The notes under the pieces: model-generated
Told to the model about the DNA's origin: nothing
Databases searched by the model: none
What the model saw: the letters and a program-made list of their open reading frames with translations, nothing else
Shown: positions 33,535 through 42,364 of the stretch, in pieces
Numbering within the stretch: position 1 is the first letter of the stretch
Layout: every line of letters begins with the position of its first letter
From: Bacilli bacterium
GTDB taxonomy: Bacteria; Bacillota; Bacilli; RF39; UBA660
DNA: 64,000 bases
Assembly: GCA_017525855.1 (NCBI GenBank)
Contig: JAFXSE010000118.1
Location: forward strand, 259,235-323,234
Direction of reading: 5' to 3'
Made by a program: the position numbers and the translations under genes

Positions 33535-33562
33535 TTGGCAAATAAAAAAAATATGTTATAAT
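33535..33562 (+). promoter_or_regulatory. Promoter of tRNA-Gly
   Basis: TTGGCA (33535-33540), a 16-base spacer and TATAAT (33557-33562) with an upstream TG extended -10, 15 bases before the mature tRNA. Confidence 0.65.
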
Positions 33563-33576
33563 AAATATGTATTTAC

Positions 33577-33651
33577 GCAGACGTAGTTTAATGGTTAGAA
33601 TACGGCCTTGCCAAGGCTGTGATGGGGGTTCGATTCCCCTCGTCTGCTCCA
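33577..33651 (+). tRNA. tRNA-Gly (anticodon GCC)
   Basis: A complete 75-base cloverleaf starting GCAGACGTAGTTTAATGG, with anticodon loop TTGCCAA (anticodon GCC), T-arm GGGGGTTCGATTCCCC, and encoded CCA at 33649-33651. Confidence 0.95.
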
Positions 33652-33688
33652 TTTGTAAAAATCGTCGGAACAACCGATGTTGAGATAA

Positions 33689-33718
33689 AGCTTAATTCGA
33701 AAGAATTAAGTTTTTTTG
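33689..33718 (+). terminator. Terminator of tRNA-Gly
   Basis: CTTAATTC/GAATTAAG stem with a GAAA loop followed by TTTTTTT. Confidence 0.85.
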
Positions 33719-33740
33719 TTTCTAAGAAAGGTTTAATGAT

Positions 33741-33891
33741 ATGTTAAATATTATTAAAGAAAAACAAAAAATTAAAAATTGAATCAAATCATAGAATATT
33801 TAGATTATATAACAAGCAACAAGTTAATAAATCATTAAAACATATCAATGATGAAATGGAAGCAGCAGCTGAAGAATTTTATAATACTTAA
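33741..33891 (+). pseudogene. Small frameshifted gene fragment downstream of tRNA-Gly
   Basis: Two partial frames make one plausible ~50-residue protein if a frameshift in an A-rich run near 33775 is allowed: MLNIIKEKQKIKN, then IESNHRIFRLYNKQQVNKSL and KHINDEMEAAAEEFYNT. AAGAAAGG precedes the first ATG and a strong terminator follows the stop. No family recognised. It may be a leftover of an element inserted beside the tRNA. Confidence 0.35.
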
Positions 33892-33901
33892 AAAAGCAAA
33901 G

Positions 33902-33941
33902 AAAAAGACGATAGCTTATCATTGTAAACTATCGTCTTTTA
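33902..33941 (+). terminator. Strong hairpin/terminator after the gene fragment
   Basis: AAAAGACGATAG (33903-33914) is complementary to CTATCGTCTTTT (33929-33940). Being symmetrical in A/T flanks, it could act in both directions, for the fragment on the plus strand and the decayed gene on the minus strand. Confidence 0.7.
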
Positions 33942-34300
33942 TAAACTAATATTATTTGGTATATCAATATTCTCTTTTCTTTTTCCCTTTAACATCAACA
34001 CTGGACTTAATAATGACATTGCATTTCACCTCTGTCTACTTTTTCCACCCATTGTATTTGTTTCTTCTTCAAATCCATCTAAATAAAAACTAGAATTTTC
34101 ATTAGAGTTAGAAGATGTCATGTTCATTAAATCAATTCTTTTTTAATAAACTTCGTTAATTGTTCACCTGGTTTTGATTCAGGTATTGTAAATACTCCCT
34201 CCTGACTTGTTTCTCAACAATATAAAGTACAAGCATTTGGATTATTTTTTTAATCATTTATTGTTTCTTGTGGTATTTGTACATCTAGATTTTTATTCAT
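33939..34300 (-). pseudogene. Decayed minus-strand gene(s) with internal stops
   Basis: Translating the minus strand from the ATG at 34300 gives MNKNLDVQIPQETIND-stop, then KNNPNACTLYC-stop, then ETSQEGVFTIPESKPGEQLTK and FIKKELI-stop. A second frame starting at an overlapping ATG gives MNMTSSNSNENSSFYLDGFE and EETNTMGGKSRQR-stop, then NAMSLLSPVLMLKGKRKENI and DIPNNISL. The codon content looks coding but is broken by at least three stops. It lies directly after the membrane protein gene at 34311-35246 and may be the lost third and fourth members of that operon. Confidence 0.5.
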
Positions 34301-34310
34301 ATTTAAACTC

Positions 34311-35246
34311 TTATATCCACTTACCTACTATAATCATTATTACTGATAAAATCAAAAGTACAATTAATTCAGTAGGAATGTATTTACTATATTTTTCTTC
34401 TAATTCTGATATTTCACTTCTATGTTTTAAGTTATCTATATTCTTGCCAATTATTATTTCACTTGTTGAAACGAAATCATCTATATCATCTTTATACATA
34501 CTTTTATGATTAGTAGTATTATACCCTGTATATTTTTGTTTTGGAACTATTGTTGAATATAAACGATCTAGTGTTCCCCTAAATAAAGTATTACCAATTA
34601 AGAATGCTAATATAACAACTGCCATTGGAAATAGTACATAAGTCATTCCATAAATTTCTCTTATTTGTGGAACAAATACTAATAATGTACAAATAACTAA
34701 ACTAGGAATAACTCCTAATGCAAATACTATTTTATTAGTAATAGAACTTTTTTTCTTGATAATTCTATCATATCTTTCTGGAGCTCTTAATATTTTTTCC
34801 TTTATAAGTTGATATACATCATCCATTTTCTTATCTTCACTGCTTAAATTAACCTCAATATCCATTTTATGTTCATAGATATTCATATTAATATTTTGGC
34901 TAATCATCTTTTGATCTCCACCATGTTGTATCCAATAACTGTAATGGTATCTTACCCACATATCTTTTACTTCATGTAATCTATTATTAAATATAGTTAT
35001 GAAAGATGTATAATTATCAACAGTTATATTTGTATCATCATAAAAGTTAAAAGTACATTTAAAAGTTCCTTCAAAATTTTTAACTGTCCAGTTTTGATAT
35101 TCTCTTTCATACCTCTCATTTTGAGCAGTTTCTTGTTTACATAATTGAATATTCTCTCTTATTTCTTCATCCATTCTTTGAAAGATTTCTTCTAAATCTT
35201 TGTCTGAAATTATTTTGTTAGCCACTTTAATTGTGTCATTATACAT
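34311..35246 (-). CDS. Membrane protein of unknown function
   Basis: About 311 residues. The first 185 are soluble and acidic (ISDKDLEEIFQRMDEEIRENIQLCKQETAQNERYEREYQNWTVKNFEGTF...), with conserved-looking aromatic strands. Two membrane helices follow (FALGVIPSLVICTLLVFVP and YVLFPMAVVILAFLIGNTLF), then a charged segment and a C-terminal tail anchor (TELIVLLILSVIMIIVGKWI). No family recognised. The ATG at 35246 has GGAGG eight bases upstream. It is followed by decayed coding sequence and preceded by the related gene at 35270, with a 23-base gap. Confidence 0.55.
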   Translation of the reverse strand: MYNDTIKVANKIISDKDLEEIFQRMDEEIRENIQLCKQETAQNERYEREYQNWTVKNFEGTFKCTFNFYDDTNITVDNYTSFITIFNNRLHEVKDMWVRYHYSYWIQHGGDQKMISQNINMNIYEHKMDIEVNLSSEDKKMDDVYQLIKEKILRAPERYDRIIKKKSSITNKIVFALGVIPSLVICTLLVFVPQIREIYGMTYVLFPMAVVILAFLIGNTLFRGTLDRLYSTIVPKQKYTGYNTTNHKSMYKDDIDDFVSTSEIIIGKNIDNLKHRSEISELEEKYSKYIPTELIVLLILSVIMIIVGKWI

Positions 35247-35269
35247 ACACATTACCTCCAAATTATAAT

Positions 35270-35809
35270 TTAATTATTTTGTTTATTGCAGAATATACAA
35301 TTAGCAACTGGAAATTGTTTTAAAATTGCATTTATTTGTTGTTCTACTTGATTCATACTAGGGTCATTATGATTTGATTTTCTAGTAAATTTAATTTCAT
35401 ATGGTTTAAATGTTATCAAGAATGAATTTTCATGTTCTTCAGGATTATCTCCCTTACCTCTATGGAAATCCATACATAATTTAATATCCATACTACTAAT
35501 TCCATTCAAACTGCCACCATCAACAGCAGATTTGAAAGATTCATAATCTTTACAAGTAATATTTTGATAAGATTTTTCTCGTATAAAAACCTCAAAATGT
35601 TGCCCATAAGAATGTTTATACATAAAATCCTTATATTCAGGTTTAAATTGCTTATTTTTTTCCTCATCTTGCTCTACTAATTTTGTTAATTGTTTATTCA
35701 TTTCATCGCAGTATTGAACTAGATATGATATTGCCTCTGCTGTTGGTAAAACATTAGAATAATCATATTCATTATTTATTACTGCTTTTGATAAAAAACT
35801 ATCGTTCAT
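35270..35809 (-). CDS. Soluble hypothetical protein, partner of the downstream membrane protein
   Basis: This 179-residue cytoplasmic protein shares the style of the neighbouring membrane protein's soluble domain (an N-terminal helical region EAISYLVQYCDEMNKQLTKLVEQDEEKNKQFKPEYKDFMYKHSYG, then a beta region with CKDYESFKSAV). The two may be diverged paralogues: compare VEQDEEKNKQFKPEYKDF with TAQNERYEREYQNWTVKNF, and NITCKDYESFKSA with NITVDNYTSFITI. It ends with a C-x-x-C (NCIFCNKQNN). Function unknown. Confidence 0.55.
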   Translation of the reverse strand: MNDSFLSKAVINNEYDYSNVLPTAEAISYLVQYCDEMNKQLTKLVEQDEEKNKQFKPEYKDFMYKHSYGQHFEVFIREKSYQNITCKDYESFKSAVDGGSLNGISSMDIKLCMDFHRGKGDNPEEHENSFLITFKPYEIKFTRKSNHNDPSMNQVEQQINAILKQFPVANCIFCNKQNN

Positions 35810-35910
35810 ATTAATTTCTCCCTTATTTTATACAAGTCTAATTCATATATTATTATAACATACTTTACACTATATTTAACGGAATTTCGCATTTTAGAAA
35901 AATAGTTTAC

Positions 35911-35937
35911 ACTTTTTTAAAGAATTTGTGCTATAAT
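35911..35937 (+). promoter_or_regulatory. Promoter of the candidate small RNA
   Basis: TATAAT at 35932-35937 with an upstream TG (extended -10) and a TTTACA-like hexamer near 35906-35911. No plus-strand gene follows. Confidence 0.5.
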
Positions 35938-35943
35938 TGATGC

Positions 35944-36078
35944 ATAATTAAGATTTATCTCAGTTACATTTGTAGTAAAATGTTTCTCAAACGAGATACA
36001 CAATTGCTCCATAAAAAAATACGCTCGAACTTTTCGAGTTTAAATAAATCAATAATCCAATTGGGATTATTTTTTTAT
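35944..36078 (+). ncRNA. Candidate structured small RNA in an intergenic region
   Basis: Between two minus-strand genes a plus-strand promoter is followed by ordered stems. The first is ATCTC/GAGAT (35957-35961 with 35993-35997), enclosing GTT/AAC and the hairpin ACATTT-GTAGTA-AAATGT. The second is CTCGAA-CTT-TTCGAG (36024-36038). The third is a terminator, AATCC-AATT-GGGATT plus seven Ts. There is no start codon with a ribosome binding site and no downstream plus-strand gene. I do not recognise a known RNA class. Confidence 0.55.
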
Positions 36079-36079
36079 T

Positions 36080-36118
36080 TGAAAAAAATACGTAAATTTA
36101 ATTACTACGTATTTTTTA
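36080..36118. terminator. Bidirectional terminator at the end of the endolysin-like gene
   Basis: AAAAAATACGTA/TACGTATTTTTT inverted repeat with an 11-base loop, overlapping the stop codon of the minus-strand gene. Confidence 0.75.
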
Positions 36119-37060
36119 TATTACTTCAGTATCTCCCACTTCATATAAGAAAGTACTAAACACCCATACATTTCTACCATTAAGATTTAACTTTGCAGAA
36201 TTTGTCTCTATATCTACTTCTTTTACTTCATAAATATTTTTGTTAATAACATAACTTGCTCCACCATATACTACATCATCTTGCCCTACTGTAGAACCAT
36301 ATTTATCGACTTCTGTAAAATCATTAAGTGGTATCCAATGATAATTTTTAGCCTTTTCATTATAATATGTAGAAAAATCCACTCCAGTTAATAAAGTATT
36401 TCCAAATAAATTAGTACCTCGCTTTATAATATCTACTTTAAACACACCATCAAATCTTACTTTACTCCCAACATGAAGTATTTGATCAATTGCTTCACTA
36501 CCAGGTAGTTCAATCAAAGGTGCATCTCCTGTAGTTCTAAAGTTTCCGCCCATACCATAAATGATATTAGTATAATCAACAAAGTAACACTCATCTAAAT
36601 CATATTCATTATTAAACATATAATTACCATATTTATTTTTATACCAAGAAGTATCATTAGACTGACTTACTTCTATATGGCAATGAACTCCCGTTGCATT
36701 TCCTTTATTACCCATATTACCAAGTTGATCACCTTGTCTTACTATTTGACCAGCATAAGCATCCATAGTATTATCATGTGCCGTCATATAAGTAGCATAA
36801 TCTATTCTCCCATTAGCGAATCTAACTTTTTTTAGTGATTGCCACATCACTTGACCAGATTCTGGATACGTTCTTATACATTTTGAATCACATGGAGCAT
36901 AATAAGGATATCTAATACCAGAAACTCTTCCCCTAACATCATTAGCCATTATACCCTGATGTGAAAAAGTAGAATTAGCACCTTGAGTAATATACATATC
37001 TGTAAATGGACACAAAAAATCTTCTATTCCACCCCTTACACTTTTCTGCCCTTTATACAT
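36116..37060 (-). CDS. Phage-type M23 endopeptidase (endolysin-like)
   Basis: This 314-residue protein has an M23 lysostaphin-type peptidase domain in residues ~15-160: FSHQGIMANDV (H-x(5)-D zinc ligands), YATYMTAHDNT, QIVRQGDQLGNMGNKGNATGVHCHIEVS (H-x-H). There is no signal peptide, which fits a holin-dependent endolysin and not an exported autolysin. The C-terminal half has SH3-like beta strands that may bind the cell wall. GGAGGTGAAAAT precedes the ATG. No other phage genes are visible, so it may be a domesticated or remnant lysis gene. Confidence 0.78.
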   Translation of the reverse strand: MYKGQKSVRGGIEDFLCPFTDMYITQGANSTFSHQGIMANDVRGRVSGIRYPYYAPCDSKCIRTYPESGQVMWQSLKKVRFANGRIDYATYMTAHDNTMDAYAGQIVRQGDQLGNMGNKGNATGVHCHIEVSQSNDTSWYKNKYGNYMFNNEYDLDECYFVDYTNIIYGMGGNFRTTGDAPLIELPGSEAIDQILHVGSKVRFDGVFKVDIIKRGTNLFGNTLLTGVDFSTYYNEKAKNYHWIPLNDFTEVDKYGSTVGQDDVVYGGASYVINKNIYEVKEVDIETNSAKLNLNGRNVWVFSTFLYEVGDTEVI

Positions 37061-37147
37061 ATTTTCACCTCCAATATATTATATATTGTATGACAGAAAT
37101 AAGTTCTGACTAATTATAATAACTAAAACAATATAAAAAGATGATCT

Positions 37148-38071
37148 TTATTCAAAATCATCTTTAACAAGTTCCTGAATATTTTTAAGTTCTAGAGAAT
37201 ACTTATTAGATATTTCATATAAAGTTTCTAACTTACTATACATTCCATCAAAATCATGTGATGCCTTTAACAATTCTTTTCTTCTAGAAACATAATTCTT
37301 TGTCATCAAATAATTACCTGTCATATATATACCATCATGTGTCAAAACAAATTCTATAATCTTTAAAGTTTTCTCAAAATTTCTAGTTGTCATTTTAAAA
37401 CTATCTGTCATATATATCTTACTTTTTTTATCTCTAATTCCAATTAAAAAGTTACATAGTGAATCATTAAATTCTGGCGAAATTCCACTTTCATAATTTT
37501 TTGAATTCATATCAACAGTTCCTACATTATCTAATTCTTTTAAATAATATGGTTCCTTTATTTCTATCTCTTTATAACTATGCTCTCTATTTAAAGAATC
37601 ACATTTTGAAAGTTCTAGTAATGCTCGACAAGCAACTGGATAATTAGAAGCAACTTCTTTATAAAAATTAGGCTGAACTTTATCTTTAGAAGCTTCTTCC
37701 AAATCTTTTTCTTCAAAAAATTCAATAGCTTTACTTGTTATAATTTTAACATAATCTCCATCTAAACATATTTTACTGCCATAATGAGAATGATTAATAC
37801 TACAAACTTCTTCTAATAAACTATTTCTTATAGTAATAACTACCATATTAGCAATCAATTCATTTTTTGGCTCATAAAAATTTCCTTCTTCACTTCCAAG
37901 TATCAAAAGCATATTTCTAAATTCAACTTCATCATAAACAGAAATAAAAGATAATAATTGCTCTTTAACATTATCCAAAATTTTATATAAAATATTATTT
38001 GGAATTTTAAATTTTTGTAACTGCTTTCTTAATATATTCCATGTATAATCTTCTACAATATTATGATTCAT
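37148..38071 (-). CDS. Hypothetical protein, 307 residues
   Basis: Not recognised. It is a soluble, charged, mostly helical protein (IVEDYTWNILRKQLQKFKIP at the start; LETLYEISNKYSLELKNIQELVKDDF at the end) with no signal peptide or membrane segment. The ATG at 38071 has GAGGTG six bases upstream. It is 19 bases downstream of the MmcQ-like gene, so the two are probably co-transcribed. Confidence 0.5.
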   Translation of the reverse strand: MNHNIVEDYTWNILRKQLQKFKIPNNILYKILDNVKEQLLSFISVYDEVEFRNMLLILGSEEGNFYEPKNELIANMVVITIRNSLLEEVCSINHSHYGSKICLDGDYVKIITSKAIEFFEEKDLEEASKDKVQPNFYKEVASNYPVACRALLELSKCDSLNREHSYKEIEIKEPYYLKELDNVGTVDMNSKNYESGISPEFNDSLCNFLIGIRDKKSKIYMTDSFKMTTRNFEKTLKIIEFVLTHDGIYMTGNYLMTKNYVSRRKELLKASHDFDGMYSKLETLYEISNKYSLELKNIQELVKDDFE

Positions 38072-38090
38072 ACTACCCACCTCAAGTTTT

Positions 38091-38762
38091 TTATTTACTT
38101 ATAGAAATATTATAACTGTTATCAATTAATTCAAATATTTTTTTAGTATCAATACTATTATCTAGTTTAATTGTAATCCAACTCTTTTTATTCATATGAT
38201 AACCACCAAATATTTTTTTATTATCAACAAATTCTAGTATTTTATCTTTTTGATACATTAAATCAATAATTTCTGTTTCTTTATCTGAATTAAGGCCTAG
38301 TTTATTCTCAGTTATACTTACAAACAATATATACCATTTATTATTCAATTTGTTTCTACATATTGCAGTTTTAGGATATGACTCCCATAAAAATTCTAAT
38401 TGATCGCCATATTTATTATTTATATAATCAATTACTTCTTTAGTTTGAATATTTTTAAATACATCACTATAAGTACAATTATTTATTACATCATTTATAA
38501 CTTTCTCATATTCACTTCTTACTCCTCCTACATATTCACCAACTACATCTTCTACATCAACAAGTAAGTATTCATCATTAAAAGCTAATTCTATTATTTT
38601 AGATATCATTTTACCATTTTCTACTTCAATAACAACTAAAAATTGATTATCTAAAATAGTTTTAGAAAAACTATATTTATTCTTATCTTTTATAAACCCA
38701 TACTTTTTTAAACTATTATAATCTATTTTTCTTAACTCTAATTCTTTATCTAATTTTCTCAC
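38091..38762 (-). CDS. MmcQ/YjbR-family protein with N-terminal extension
   Basis: The C-terminal ~110 residues match the MmcQ/YjbR fold (double-wing DNA-binding-like): LEFLWESYPKTAICRNKLNNKWYILFVSI ... IFGGYHMNKKSWITIKLDNSIDTKKIFELIDNSYNIS. The N-terminal ~95 residues are a second, divergent copy or a related domain (YGFIKDKNKYSFSKTILDNQFLVVIEVENGKMISKI). The family is widespread and of unknown biochemical role. The GTG at 38762 with GGTGA upstream is the likely start. Confidence 0.7.
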   Translation of the reverse strand: MRKLDKELELRKIDYNSLKKYGFIKDKNKYSFSKTILDNQFLVVIEVENGKMISKIIELAFNDEYLLVDVEDVVGEYVGGVRSEYEKVINDVINNCTYSDVFKNIQTKEVIDYINNKYGDQLEFLWESYPKTAICRNKLNNKWYILFVSITENKLGLNSDKETEIIDLMYQKDKILEFVDNKKIFGGYHMNKKSWITIKLDNSIDTKKIFELIDNSYNISISK

Positions 38763-38904
38763 ATAATCACCCAATTACTTATAAATTATTATAACATTAA
38801 CAATAAGTATAAACTATAAATTTTAAAGTATTTTTCCAAAAATAAAACTTACGAGAAATTTATTTTTTTGTTAAAATATATTTGGTAAGGAAAGGAAGAA
38901 TATT

Positions 38905-39390
38905 ATGTATAAAGAAAATGATATTGTAGTTTACAGAAAAGATGTTTGTAAGATAATTGGTATAAAAAAAATCAATGAATTAGATTATTATATTATGAAT
39001 AAACTAGATGATTCTTCTTTAACAATCACAATTCCAATTAATAGTAATTTAATAAGAAAAGTAATAACTAAAAAAGAAGCAGAAAATATTATCAATCAAA
39101 TACCTAATATTAAGCCTTTAAAAAATATAGATGACAAGTATATGGAAAGTAAATATAAAGAATTATTACATAATGGTTCTTATGAAGACTTAATAACAAT
39201 AATAAAATCAGCTTATCTTAGAAATAGTAATCGAATTAAGAATAGTAAAAGAGTTAGTGAAAGAGATACTAAATACTTTGATTTAGCAGAAAAATATCTA
39301 TACACAGAACTATCTATTGCACTAGATATGACTATAGATGAAACACAAAATTATATAATAAATAAAGTAGAACAGTTAATTAATAACTAA
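38905..39390 (+). CDS. CarD/CdnL-family transcription regulator
   Basis: This 161-residue protein has an N-terminal CarD/TRCF-type RNA polymerase-interacting domain (MYKENDIVVYRKDVCKIIGIKKI...YYIMNKLDDSSLTITIPINS) and a helical C-terminal half. Such proteins bind RNA polymerase beta and stabilise open complexes at rRNA and other promoters. GGAAAGGAAG lies nine bases before the ATG. Confidence 0.85.
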   Translation: MYKENDIVVYRKDVCKIIGIKKINELDYYIMNKLDDSSLTITIPINSNLIRKVITKKEAENIINQIPNIKPLKNIDDKYMESKYKELLHNGSYEDLITIIKSAYLRNSNRIKNSKRVSERDTKYFDLAEKYLYTELSIALDMTIDETQNYIINKVEQLINN

Positions 39391-40008
39391 CTATTCTACT
39401 TTTTTGTTTGTAAATGAAATAAAAATTATTAAATAAGATAATGATAGTAAAAAGCCTGCAAGTACATCACTAGTATAATGAACTCCTAAATATATTCTAC
39501 TAGAACCAATTAAAAAAATTATCATAGACAAAAGCACTATCAAAAACCATTTTAAATATTTATTTTCTATATTTTTATAAACCAAATAAATTAAGTACCC
39601 ATAAAAAGCAGTTGTTGCCATAGTATGACCTGAAGGAAAACTATAACCACCCTGTTCAATTAATGGCAATATAGTAGGTCTTGCTCTTTTAAATATATTC
39701 TTAACAACCATATTAATAATTGTAACTAAAAGTAGATTACAACCTAACAATAAAGCATCTTTTCTTTTTTTTCTTATGACTAATATTATCATTATAATAG
39801 ATGCCATCGGTATTAATATTTTAGCACTTCCAAAATTAGTAATAAACTTAACAGTAGGTGTTCTAAATTCACTTATAAATTTAGATACCAAATTATATCC
39901 AAATTCATCTATAACTAATGACTCTTTTTTTACTATAAATATAGCAATAGTAATAAACAATAAAATAGATACTAATGATATTATATAATTCAATCTAATC
40001 TTTTTCAT
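39391..40008 (-). CDS. PAP2-family membrane phosphatase
   Basis: This 205-residue polytopic protein has the three PAP2 motifs: KNIFKRARP (K-x6-R-P), YSFPSGHTM (P-S-G-H) and SRIYLGVHYTSD (S-R-x5-H-x3-D). Likely an undecaprenyl pyrophosphate or phosphatidylglycerophosphate phosphatase. Convergent with the CarD gene with no gap. Confidence 0.88.
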   Translation of the reverse strand: MKKIRLNYIISLVSILLFITIAIFIVKKESLVIDEFGYNLVSKFISEFRTPTVKFITNFGSAKILIPMASIIMIILVIRKKRKDALLLGCNLLLVTIINMVVKNIFKRARPTILPLIEQGGYSFPSGHTMATTAFYGYLIYLVYKNIENKYLKWFLIVLLSMIIFLIGSSRIYLGVHYTSDVLAGFLLSLSYLIIFISFTNKKVE

Positions 40009-40051
40009 AATATTCTCCTAATAATAATATACTATAATTTAGTAAAAAATA

Positions 40052-41173
40052 TTATTTATTTAATACCATAATTATTTTATCAAACTCTTTAAGAAATAAA
40101 TATATATCCTCTAAAGTAGTTAAATGTGACATACTTATTCTAATTGTATTTTTGGATAACTCTAAATCATTTGTAAGAGCTAAAACACTTTTAGATGGCA
40201 TTGAGTCAAGTGAACAAGCAGTCGTAGTTGAAACATATATTTCTTTTTCTTCAAGCATTCTAACTACATCTTTATTACTTATTCCAATTAAACTAAAGTT
40301 TAAAGTATTATAAATTGAATTTTTAGGAGAATTAATATGAACACATGAATATTTTTTTAAACCTTCTCTTAGAACATCATTTAATTTTTTGACATGTTTT
40401 TGTCTCTCATTAAGTTTTGATATAGCAAGAAAAAATGCCTTATCTAAAGCTACTATACTTGCTGTAACAGGAGTTCCACTTCTATAAATTGTAGTTGATT
40501 TGCCGCCATGAATTAATGGTGTAATCTTAACATTATTTCTATTTACTAAACAACCAAAACCATTTAATCCAAAAAATTTATGGGGCGCAAATGTAATAAA
40601 ATCCACTCCACTATAATCTATTTCAGTTTTACCTATAGCTTGTGTGGCATCAGTATGAAAAATACAATTTGGATACTTCTTTACTATTTCACTTATTTCT
40701 TTTATAGGCTGGATTGTACCAACTTCACTATCAACACTACAAATACTCACCAAAATAGTATTATCGTTTATCTCTTTTTTTAATTGTTCTAAATCAACAA
40801 TTCCATCTTTATTTATACTAATAACACTAACATCATATCCTAAATTTGATAAATAATTACAAGGAGCAACAACACTAGAATGCTCTAAAGCAGAAATAAT
40901 TATATGCTTACCTCTATCTTTATATTTTGAAGCTACCCCCTTTATAACCAAATTATTAGCTTCACTCGACCCACTTGTATATATTATTCCATCTTTCGAA
41001 CATTTAAAATAAGACGAAATATTAGAACTACATTGATCTATTATTTTCTTTGCATCTAATCCTATAGCATGACTACTATTTGGATTAGCAATAAATTTTT
41101 TTGTTGCCCAAACATATGAATCTAATACTTCATTATCAACCAAAGTATTAGCAGCAGAATCTAAATAAACCAT
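40052..41173 (-). CDS. Cysteine desulfurase (NifS/IscS-like)
   Basis: This 373-residue PLP enzyme has YLDSAANTLVDNEVL at the start, TSGSSEANNLVIKG, ISALEHSSVV, FHTDATQAIGK, the PLP-binding Lys in TFAPHKFFGLNGFG, and the catalytic Cys loop STTTACSLDSMPSKS. It releases sulfur from cysteine for Fe-S clusters or thio-modification. It is downstream of a thioredoxin-like gene and a CcdA-like gene with small gaps. No IscU-type scaffold is adjacent, so its acceptor is unknown. Confidence 0.88.
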   Translation of the reverse strand: MVYLDSAANTLVDNEVLDSYVWATKKFIANPNSSHAIGLDAKKIIDQCSSNISSYFKCSKDGIIYTSGSSEANNLVIKGVASKYKDRGKHIIISALEHSSVVAPCNYLSNLGYDVSVISINKDGIVDLEQLKKEINDNTILVSICSVDSEVGTIQPIKEISEIVKKYPNCIFHTDATQAIGKTEIDYSGVDFITFAPHKFFGLNGFGCLVNRNNVKITPLIHGGKSTTIYRSGTPVTASIVALDKAFFLAISKLNERQKHVKKLNDVLREGLKKYSCVHINSPKNSIYNTLNFSLIGISNKDVVRMLEEKEIYVSTTTACSLDSMPSKSVLALTNDLELSKNTIRISMSHLTTLEDIYLFLKEFDKIIMVLNK

Positions 41174-41182
41174 ATATACCTC

Positions 41183-42364
41183 CTAAAAGTTAAGCATTAA
41201 CCATTCTGGTTTAAATATTAATAATAATCCCATAATAATCATAATAATAGAACTAATTAATGTACATAATTTATTATACTTATTTGTAATACCTAAAGCC
41301 TCTAAAGTTATCATAGAAATAGTGAAAACCACTAAATCATCTATCATATAAAAGAATACATAAAGAAGTAAATAAAGTATTTTAGAAAAGCCTGTAACAT
41401 TATTAATATTAAGCATCTCAGTAAATATCATAGGAAAACCTAAAGAACATGCAAGTTCTATTAAATTAACACTAATAGCCAAAGTAACAACACCAAAAAA
41501 AGCTAATAAAAAACTTTTACTATTCATTATTTTTTTTACTTTCGTAACTATTTTTTTTCTTTTTTTATCATCAACTACACTACATCCTACTTCTTTCTTA
41601 CACATATTCAAATACTTTCTTAAACTTAATATTCCCATAATAATTATAAATATTGCAATAGCTATTTTTAAATAACTAATCGCAACAACTCCAATTACAA
41701 AATTAATACCAAGCATTGATAAAAAGTATATAAATGCAGATACAAGTAAAAACGTAAAACCAAGAACCCAAGCTTTCTTTTTATTCTTCATACCTAAAAA
41801 CATATTTATTAAAAATAAAAGTATCCACATTGCACAAGGATTAAACCCATCAATAAAACCTAAAACAATAGCAATAACACCTAAAGAAGAATTTTTCATA
41901 TTAACCTCTCCTAAAATAGGTATCTTAATAGTTTTTGCACTCTTACTATCATTCTTCTCAACATAGGATTTGATTGCATCTTCCATTTGTGTTTTTATAA
42001 CTTCAGAAAAGCCAAAATAATAGTTATCACCAATTACTGAAAAAGGTACTCCTTTAATACTAATATCTAATTCATTACCAATCTTTTCTAACATTGATGC
42101 ATTATCTTTGTTATACCATACTTCAAAATCATAAAAGTTTATATAATCTTTATACTCTTTTTTTACTTTCTTTAACCACGCTTCTTCTTCAGCACAATGT
42201 GGACATCCTTGTCCTCTAAATAAATAAAAATTAATCTTTGTATCTTCTATTTTAGTATTTGTTATTTCACTAACAATACTTTGACAATCTTTTTTTATTG
42301 CTAAAGCATTAAAAGGAAAAAGTAAAACAAATATTAAACTAAAAATAAGTATCTTTTTCTTCAT
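41183..42364 (-). CDS. Membrane thiol-disulphide protein: thioredoxin-fold domain fused to CcdA/DsbD-like domain
   Basis: This 393-residue protein has a signal peptide (ILIFSLIFVLLFPFNALA), then an extracytoplasmic thioredoxin/glutaredoxin-like domain with active-site C-P-H-C (FRGQGCPHCAEEEAW) and the cis-Pro loop IKGVPFSVI. From residue ~165 there is a six-helix DsbD/CcdA-like membrane domain (GVIAIVLGFIDGFNPCAMWILLFL with a Cys in N-P-C-A, and a second Cys in IELACSLGFP). The two intramembrane cysteines are those that shuttle electrons in CcdA/DsbD, so it probably carries reducing power across the membrane. It overlaps the upstream thioredoxin gene by one base. Confidence 0.82.
   Translation of the reverse strand: MKKKILIFSLIFVLLFPFNALAIKKDCQSIVSEITNTKIEDTKINFYLFRGQGCPHCAEEEAWLKKVKKEYKDYINFYDFEVWYNKDNASMLEKIGNELDISIKGVPFSVIGDNYYFGFSEVIKTQMEDAIKSYVEKNDSKSAKTIKIPILGEVNMKNSSLGVIAIVLGFIDGFNPCAMWILLFLINMFLGMKNKKKAWVLGFTFLLVSAFIYFLSMLGINFVIGVVAISYLKIAIAIFIIIMGILSLRKYLNMCKKEVGCSVVDDKKRKKIVTKVKKIMNSKSFLLAFFGVVTLAISVNLIELACSLGFPMIFTEMLNINNVTGFSKILYLLLYVFFYMIDDLVVFTISMITLEALGITNKYNKLCTLISSIIMIIMGLLLIFKPEWLMLNF

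Noticed and set aside
33939..34300. TGA read as tryptophan (alternative genetic code) in the minus-strand region after tRNA-Gly
   Set aside because: Reading TGA as Trp would mend two of the breaks, but TAA/TAG stops also interrupt the region. Intact genes elsewhere use TGA as a normal stop (8809-8811, overlapping a start; 49538-49540), so the region is treated as decayed.
33640..36000. Attachment-site duplication of the tRNA-Gly 3' end
   Set aside because: I looked for a second copy of CGATTCCCCTCGTCTGCTCC downstream and found none up to the endolysin gene, and no integrase gene is present.
36116..38071. A resident prophage
   Set aside because: Only the M23 endolysin-like gene has a phage flavour; no capsid, terminase, portal, tail or holin genes are visible.
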